Both the position numbers and the translations under genes were made by a program. This document shows, piece by piece, positions 57,626 to 64,000 of a DNA stretch of 64,000 nucleotides. The stretch comes from Bombyx mori (lineage: Eukaryota > Arthropoda > Insecta > Lepidoptera > Bombycidae). Below the pieces are notes generated by a model. It searched no databases. It was not told the origin of the DNA and was given only the letters and a program-made list of their open reading frames with translations. Numbering within the stretch: the stretch's first letter is position 1; each line of letters begins with the position of its first letter. The DNA is taken from assembly GCF_030269925.1 (NCBI RefSeq), contig NC_085128.1, positions 1,366,501 through 1,430,500 of the forward strand, in the 5' to 3' direction.

Positions 57626-57737
57626 CACGTGTCACGTTGTTTGTCCGCGATGGACTCCTAAACTACTTAACCGATTTTAAATTAAATTTTCACACCGTGT
57701 GCAGTTTGATCCAACTTGAAAGATAGGATAGCTTATT
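57626..57737 (+). repeat. Dispersed lepidopteran repeat, 5' part, cut by a SINE
   Basis: tcacgttgtttgtccgcgat, ctaaactacttaaccgattt, gtgcagtttgatccaacttg. Stops at the A-rich end of the SINE at 57738. Confidence 0.45.
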
Positions 57738-58180
57738 ATTTTTTTTTTCTTGCTTAGATGGATGGACGAGCTCACAGCCCACCTGGTGTTAAGTAGTTAC
57801 TGGAGCCCATAGACATCTACAATGTAAATGCGCCACCCACCTTGAGATATAAGTTCTAAGGTCTCAGTATAGTTACAACGGCTACCCCACCCTTCAAACC
57901 GAAACGCATTACTGCTTCACGGCAGAAATAGGCGGGGTGGTGGTACCTACCCGTGAGAACTCACAAGAGGTCCTACCACCAGTGATTACGCAAATTATAA
58001 TTTTGCGGGTTTGATTTTTATTACACGATGTTATTCCTTCACAGTGGAAGTCAATCGTGAACATTTGTTAAGTACGTATTTCATTAGAAAAATTGGTACC
58101 CGCCTGCGGGATTCGAACACCGGTGCATCGCTAGATACGAAAGCACCGGACGTCTTATCTTTTAGGCCACGGCGTCTTAC
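57738..58180 (-). mobile_element. Bm1-like SINE, full length
   Basis: Tail T-run near 57740; well-conserved body; linker ttgattttta; head with B-box complement gggattcgaac (about 58109) and A-box side ttttaggccacggcgtc. Confidence 0.92.
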
Positions 58181-58545
58181 GAATAGTTAAATTAGGTTTC
58201 ATTTTTTAATTCTATATATCTTTAAAAACTATTCTATTGTGATGAACAAAAAGTTTTCATAATTAAACCACTTTGATGGCTAAATCTCGCCTTGTTTATT
58301 GTTATTAAATCATTAGCTACGTTATCGAATACACTGTTTTACAGTTTTCGTGGTAACGAAAGACTAAGGAACATAAGTATTCAAAACGTTGGGAATAAAT
58401 CGTCGTATAAGCCGTTTTGATTATGTCAATGATTCGCGTATACCGAAGGACATATACTAAGAAGTCTTGACTTATAAACAAAGGCAATTACCTTTCTATG
58501 CAGAAGATGGCTTATGTACTTTAAAACGAAGTTTTGTCATAGACA
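58181..58545. other. Spacer, nothing recognised
   Basis: No gene seen. Confidence 0.5.
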
Positions 58546-58740
58546 CAGACCACTGAGTTTCTCGTCGGATCTTCTCAATGGGTCGCGTTTACGATCCGGT
58601 GGTACAATTCTGCGAAGCACTGCTTTTACTAGGGTTAGTGTTAGCAACGTCGTCAGATTTGAGCCTCGTGAGCTTACCTACTCGACCAGAGAATATAGTA
58701 TAACCCCTCGAGGTTACTGGAACAGGTAGGGAAAAAAAAT
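58546..58740 (+). repeat. R3 repeat
   Basis: gagtttctcgtcggatcttc, gcgaagcactgcttttacta, aacccctcgaggttactgga, A-run. Confidence 0.83.
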
Positions 58741-59119
58741 TTGAGCCAATCGTTTGACTTTATTCGATCCAATAAAAGTACCCCGACGTATAAATCGTAT
58801 GGTCTAAAAAGTATCCCGAGTGGATCTGAGCGCTTGTCCGAAATTACCGCAGTGTAGTGGCCCTAACAAGTCCGCAGTCTTTATCCACTCAACACAGAAT
58901 AAGGATTTACTTGCCTTAGTTTGTTTTTGTCTCTAAATACTTAGTCTTTAAGCCTTTTCGAGATAGAATAAAGATTGATAATACGTACCTAATTTATTAG
59001 CTTACCTTACTACCTCGCTTTTGTTTATTGGTAAATACAGTTCTTTGTTAGGATGAATCATTTGGTAATTAACAAGAATAATACTGCAGTATATTTGTAG
59101 ATTTAGATGCTTATCCGTT

Positions 59120-59470
59120 ATCCAATAATAAGTGGTTACCGGAGCTCATAGATGGTAAAACGTGTCTAATACCGTCTTCAACCTTAAACTCCGAGATCGA
59201 AGTCTCGATGCTGTAATGTCCTTCAAACTAGAATGCATGAATGCTTAAAAAATAGGAATCGTGGAAGAATCTAGAATGTAACCTCATAAGCTCTCGTAAT
59301 AAGCCCCACAAATAGTCATTATCTGATGTTTAATTCATTTTATGTATAATTGGATTCTATTTTATTAAATAGTAACAGGAAAAGAAACGGCCCTAGAATC
59401 GAATTCTAATGAATCACATCCGCTCGATTCGCGCTTGAATACACCGGGCGTCTTACCTATTAGGTCATAG
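59120..59470 (-). repeat. Bm1-like SINE, very old
   Basis: taagtggttaccggagctca at one side and caccgggcgtcttacctatt, aggtcatag (head) at the other. The middle is barely recognisable. Confidence 0.5.
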
Positions 59471-60337
59471 ATGTGGCTAGAATTTTGGTATTTTATAGAT
59501 TTGTTCAAATTTAATAACCTAAATGTTATAGAAAGTAAATTTGTTAGTTTGTTTCGCTTTCAGGTTTAAGTATGTACATATTTTATGTCTCCAGTGTTCT
59601 TTTTTTAATTTGTAGATATCTTGCACTTCTACACAAACACAACAAAACACATGATTTTTTATATTTATTTATGTATGTTCGTAACTCCTTTGAAAGCTCA
59701 TTATACTTTGAAAACCGACGGAAAGGCGAGCGGGACCCGTCTAAATTTGAATTTCCCCCGCAAATTACTACAAAGACATTCTCATACCGCACACACGCAA
59801 AAAGAAACGCTTAGAAAATGTGGTCCGGAATAAAAAAAAATGTGAATTCAAAATGGCCACTTACATATTTTTGGCGCGATCAAAGGAATGTGGATAAGGA
59901 ATGATTTCGAATCGAGAATACGCTCAAGCGCCTTTTGTGCAATCAATATTCAATGTTGGCAGCGCCGCTCGTAATGCCGAATTTGGATTTCGAATCAATC
60001 ATTCGAATTTCAAATCGAAGACGTTCGACGGCCGAATTTAATATTAATGGCGGTTTATTCAAATGTATTTTAGAACGGGAAAAAAATTATAATAAAAATC
60101 TAATTTCTATAACTGAATCAAGTAAGTAAATACATAAAGCTATTTCTGCATATAGATAATGTTACGCGCTGGGGTTCGAAATAAATAAAACTTTCACCGA
60201 AGTACAAACTGAACCTTTATTTAACACTTAGAGCACTTACAATTCGTAATTCGCTTCTTCCGCTTCGCTTCAGGTGATTCGTTCGCTGTTTCGCATCGAG
60301 TAGATCCGATTAAACTGCCTTCGTGTCATCATTTTAG
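59471..60337. other. Spacer, nothing secure
   Basis: 59830-60080 is less AT-rich and contains aaaatggcc and aatggcgg; no domain-like frame. Confidence 0.4.
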
Positions 60338-60440
60338 GCAACGCACTGGCGTCGCTGGTGACCGTGGGCGGCGGTGAATCACTTACCATCAGGTGACCCG
60401 TCTTGCTCGTTTGCCTCTTAGCTGTTATAAAAAAAAAAGA
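60338..60440 (+). repeat. LINE-like 3' tail, a relative of the Jockey/CR1 tails
   Basis: aggcaacgcactggcgtcgc, cttaccatcaggtgacccgt, gctcgtttgcctc, A-run. Same order as the Jockey/CR1-like tails but a distinct subfamily. Confidence 0.6.
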
Positions 60441-61352
60441 AAAAATCTCTGTAACGCTTCTATAGTCGATACGACATCCCTAGAATTATCGGAAACATTC
60501 CTGATAGATCGAGTAGTTTCGATGAGTTTTCGCTATTCGGTAATAGATGGCGTTGTACTTCTCGAGTGTTCTCGAGTTTACTAGTTCTTTGGTTTCTGCT
60601 ATTCGAGGACAGATGGCATTACTCTTACCGGCGTAAAAATAATTAAGATAAATCATGGATCATACCTACAGAACAGTCATTAAGCATTACAAAGTTGATG
60701 CATTATGATAGTGACGTAGCTACATATCTCATATTATGAGGCCCGCGGCGCATTGGAGTGAGCCCTAGTAAAAATAGTCTATAATTTATCTATTATAGTT
60801 GTAATTTAATTTTAAAAATCACTGAATCAGCTACCCAACTGTATTATTACTATTGTGTACATTAAATATACAATAAACTTAATTTTCAAAATTATAGGTA
60901 TTATACTCGTATAGTTATAATAAAATTAGAATTGAATCGCTAGCCAACGCCACGAGTATGGCGACAAAAAATGAAGCAACCAATGGATGCGTATTAAAAT
61001 AAAGTCATCTTTTATTATTATTTAACTTATAATTTTATGTGAAATGAAATTTATATATTTTAATTATATATTTTTGGTATATCTGTATTTTCTTCATTAT
61101 TCAATAATGTCCGTAAAGGTTTGGTATATTTTTATAGACAACTCTGAATATCCTCAATAATACTACACCGCAACATACCTTTTGTTAATGTTTATAAATA
61201 TAGCGTGGTCTTATTTTATTATTGTTTTAATATTAAATTATTATTGTCTAATACTTATACTACTAATAACTTATAATATCTAATACTTACATAAGTTGAT
61301 AAAAAATGCTATGCAATAGCTTTATCGCGGCAGTCCCCGAGTGCGAAACGTG
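60441..61352. other. Spacer, nothing recognised
   Basis: AT-rich. 61166-61180 repeats acaccgcaacatacct from position 420. Confidence 0.5.
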
Positions 61353-61466
61353 TTTTTTTTATTGCCCTTGTAGGCAGACGAGCATACCGCCCACCTGATG
61401 GTGAGTGGTTACCGTCGCCCATGAACTTCAGAAATGCCAGGACCAAAGTCAAGCCGCTGCCTAGCA
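61353..61466 (-). repeat. Jockey/CR1-like LINE 3' tail
   Basis: T-run, attgcccttgtaggcagacg, cccacctgatggtgagtggt, caagccgctgcctagc. Confidence 0.82.
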
Positions 61467-62510
61467 ATGCTAGGATTGATAGATAGGAGATGCTAGGAGC
61501 TAGCATCGATATGAGGATGTTGTCTTGATATGACAGCTCATCAGCTGACAGCTGACTCATCAAAGTGGTAAGCATATCTGTTTCGCGGCGGGCGTAGGCC
61601 AAAGTAGGTGGGATCTACCATTGCGCTATTACAATTCAGGTAACCCTCCTATAATACGGTAGATATGTTCCTATAAAGTCCCGTGTTGTGCGAAATCGTA
61701 TTATGACTAGACTAGAAGCCAGTACAAAAAGGGGGTAATTTTTCTGAATATAATATCTCAATTATGACTGTATGTATTTTTTTAACTATTATACATAAAA
61801 ATAAACAGTAAAATTCCGGTTATTCCCATATACTGTGTGCTTATAGTGCATAATGTAATTTTCTAAATTATTTTGAACAAAAATCTCACTATCGTTTTGT
61901 AGTAGTAGTACCGTGTTATAAGAGAGTTTTCGGGAATTTTTCTTTTCGTGTTAGAGTAAAACCGTGTTGTAAAGTATTGCATTATGAATATACGGAGCAA
62001 CTGTTATCAGTACAAAAAGGAAAGCTAAGAGTTTTCATTGTCATCACATTATTTCCGTAGTTTCAAAAAATATACAGTTTTTGGGGTCAGGCAAACTCGA
62101 CCCTTATTAAATAGTTTAATTTATTAAGTTTTTTAAGATAAATCGTGAAAACACGTATGATTAAAAAAAAATGTGATATGATGTGATAGACGATTAGACA
62201 CGATCTAATATCTACGATATGGTAAATAATGGTAGGCGCCTGAAAAATTCAAATGCTATGCTTAAAGTTTGTACAAAGTACAGCATTCAGGGTGCGAATA
62301 AAAAAGAAAACTACGAAAACATGCTATATAGTACTAGCAAGCCATTATAATTTTTCTTGATATTGGTGTTAGATCGCGAAATCACTGAGAATTACATTAA
62401 AATATTCTTTTATGTAAATAAATATATAGATACATTGGTACCTTTAAAAGTATATTGGAAATAATTAGTAAAATAATATTAAAAGTTACTGTTAGTACGG
62501 CATATTATAA
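61467..62510. other. Spacer, nothing recognised
   Basis: AT-rich, no gene seen. Confidence 0.5.
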
Positions 62511-62600
62511 AGCCCGCACGGGTAGATACCATCACCCTGCCTAGTTCTACCGTGAAGCAGTAATGTGTTTCGTTTTGAAGGGTGGGGCAGCTTTTGTAAA
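62511..62600 (+). repeat. Bm1-like SINE, middle fragment
   Basis: cccgcacgggtagatacc, ctaccgtgaagcagtaatgt, gaagggtggggcagc. Confidence 0.78.
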
Positions 62601-62763
62601 ACTCTGGTAAAACTTGATATTCCCTACATTCTCATTTAATTACGAACTATCAATATTTGAGGTCGCTAATTCAACAGATTTTTTTTCTAAAATTCTAGTA
62701 TTATATAAACATAGCATACAGTTTATTGTAGTTGGATATTTGGTACGAATAATTTTAAAGTTT

Positions 62764-63054
62764 AGCGTCATCTATAGAATCAGCATCCGACTAAAAACTT
62801 TTAATATGCGCCATCTAGTGGCTTGCAAAACAATTATTTGCGTAGTCAAAATCATAGACAAGACACAATTCGAATTTTGAAGTTTTAGAATGAGAAACTA
62901 GATGTCGCTGCTTAAAATTATTGCGCCTAGCGCCATCTCGTGATGATTTTACTATTTAATAAGATTCTTCGCAGAGCTTTCCGACTGGAAAAGTAGCCAT
63001 TTTTATTTCGGGAAGCTTTCATAATTGTTAGTAAGCTCCGTATAGATGGCGTTA
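62764..63054. promoter_or_regulatory. Cluster of CTCF-like motifs
   Basis: The minus strand at 62808-62821 (ccactagatggcgc) matches the CTCF core CCASYAGRKGGCRS at all 14 positions. Weaker relatives: 62930-62943 (12 of 14), 62897-62908 (ctagatgtcgct) and 63041-63052 (tatagatggcgt). Insect CTCF prefers a similar AGRTGGCGC core. It could mark an insulator near the gene starting at 63948. Confidence 0.35.
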
Positions 63055-63947
63055 GTTATGGGGAGACATTTTATTTTAAATTTAATGTTTCTTTGTTGAA
63101 TTTTAATAAATTGCCGTAGGGCAGTGCTCCATTTATTTTTGCTTATTTCTAATAACGTGAAAGAAATTTATGATAAAATATTGCAATAAGTATTATCTTC
63201 AATTAAATATTTATTGCTAGTTATTGATTTTTAACATTCACTAATTGAAAGTTCTGAGTTCGTCAAAATGTCATGGTTTTATTATTTTGCGAAATGCAAA
63301 AAAAAGAAGATTAGAATGTTACAGTAATATTAAAGTTTCCCTTAGAAAAATGCCGATAGATTTCTCACGGAGCTTAATTAAAGTGTTCCCATCAATGTTA
63401 TTCATTTTCTCACAATTAAAACTTTTTTGTGACTTAACCGCTACTTAGAAATACATGGTTCTGTTGACACCAACAATGTTACATGTGAATGGTTACTGCA
63501 TAAGAACGGGATTCAAGTCCTATGATCGTATGATCCATCGCATCAGTGGCACGCGGAACGCCGCGAGATGCACATGTGTGTGTATAGAATTAACGGAAAA
63601 ATATTTTCGAAAACCGTTACATAAATTAAATACAAAAAAAAAAAAATTTTTTTATCTTTGAATTACGAATGTGACGTTTACGTGTTGTGTTTTGTGAGTT
63701 GAACGAAATACATTGACTAGTTTGTTGAAAATTGTGTATTATGTGCGGAAGTCTGACTACAGAGCTGTTTGTTGTCTCAAAAAATGTGTTTTATTTTTTT
63801 AAATCGCATGCCATTTGATATGTTGTTAGCGTGATATTCGGGAATCGCATATTTATTTTCAATTTCAAATGAATCATCGTGATAATTTTTTTGATAAGAT
63901 AAACTAAATTATAATAGTCGATTTAAGTTACTAAAAAGTTTTCTGCG
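63055..63947. other. AT-rich region before the terminal candidate exon
   Basis: Probably upstream or 5' UTR sequence of the exon at 63948. No clear TATA-Inr pair chosen. Confidence 0.35.
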
Positions 63948-64000
63948 ATGGACAATTACGCGAAAATGTTACAAATGGGCAGCTCTCTAAATTTAGAAAT
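63948..64000 (+). CDS. Candidate start of a gene, running off the window
   Basis: ATG at 63948 with an in-frame TAA 24 bases upstream (63924-63926). The 17 visible codons (MDNYAKMLQMGSSLNLE) are open to the edge and more balanced in base use than the flank. Too short to identify. Confidence 0.35.
   Translation, partial: MDNYAKMLQMGSSLNLE

Noticed and set aside
61620..61990. Possible diverged direct repeat (ccgtgttgt, cagtacaaaaagg phrases)
   Set aside because: The shared phrases are too short and spaced too irregularly to separate from AT-rich chance similarity.

Overview
The window looks like lepidopteran nuclear DNA, most likely silkworm (Bombyx). It is AT-rich, with few and isolated coding exons, and is packed with interspersed repeats. 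The main one is a tRNA-headed SINE whose layout and sequence match what I remember of Bombyx Bm1 (about 24 copies). Family names come from recall of family features, not from a database search.

Only one host gene is well supported. It is an intronless 477-codon gene for a protein with two C2H2 zinc fingers near the C-terminus, on the minus strand (20611-22044). It resembles the PRDM8/ZNF488 finger pair and has a readable promoter: a TATA box 31 bases upstream of an initiator, with a CCAAT box and a heat-shock-element-like site about 140 bases upstream. Two possible first coding exons lie on the plus strand. One is at 52709-52831, next to a GC-rich stretch and ending at a splice donor. The other starts at 63948 and runs off the window, downstream of a cluster of CTCF-like sites.

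The rest is mostly mobile DNA. The most notable is a 3.55-kb DNA transposon (39139-42689) with 36-bp inverted ends, a 5' intron and a decayed transposase-like gene of the type I associate with DUF7869; its D, D and E residues are still visible. Other elements are: a 5'-truncated RTE-clade LINE with 12-bp target duplications (13202-14402); an R1-clade LINE 3' tail with a 30-base poly(A) and 13-bp duplications (37547-38079); an R1-clade reverse transcriptase C-terminus (56273-56880); many Jockey/CR1-like LINE tails; a D,D34D mariner relic (53801-54440); an 858-bp element with iterated subterminal motifs (937-1794); and two related non-autonomous families sharing a hairpin end (23431, 49806, 44580, 53248).

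Layout: 1-11 kb repeats and AT-rich spacer; 11.5-12.4 kb a 24-bp minisatellite; 13-14.4 kb RTE; 15-20 kb SINE and LINE debris; 20.6-22.3 kb zinc-finger gene and promoter; 22-36 kb sparse repeats; 37-42.7 kb R1 tail, SINEs and the DNA transposon; 44-51 kb non-autonomous elements and a 100-bp-arm inverted repeat; 52.5-53 kb candidate exon; 53-60 kb mariner, R1 and SINE debris; 60-64 kb AT-rich sequence ending in a candidate gene start. I see no operon-like organisation and no pathway shared between the genes.
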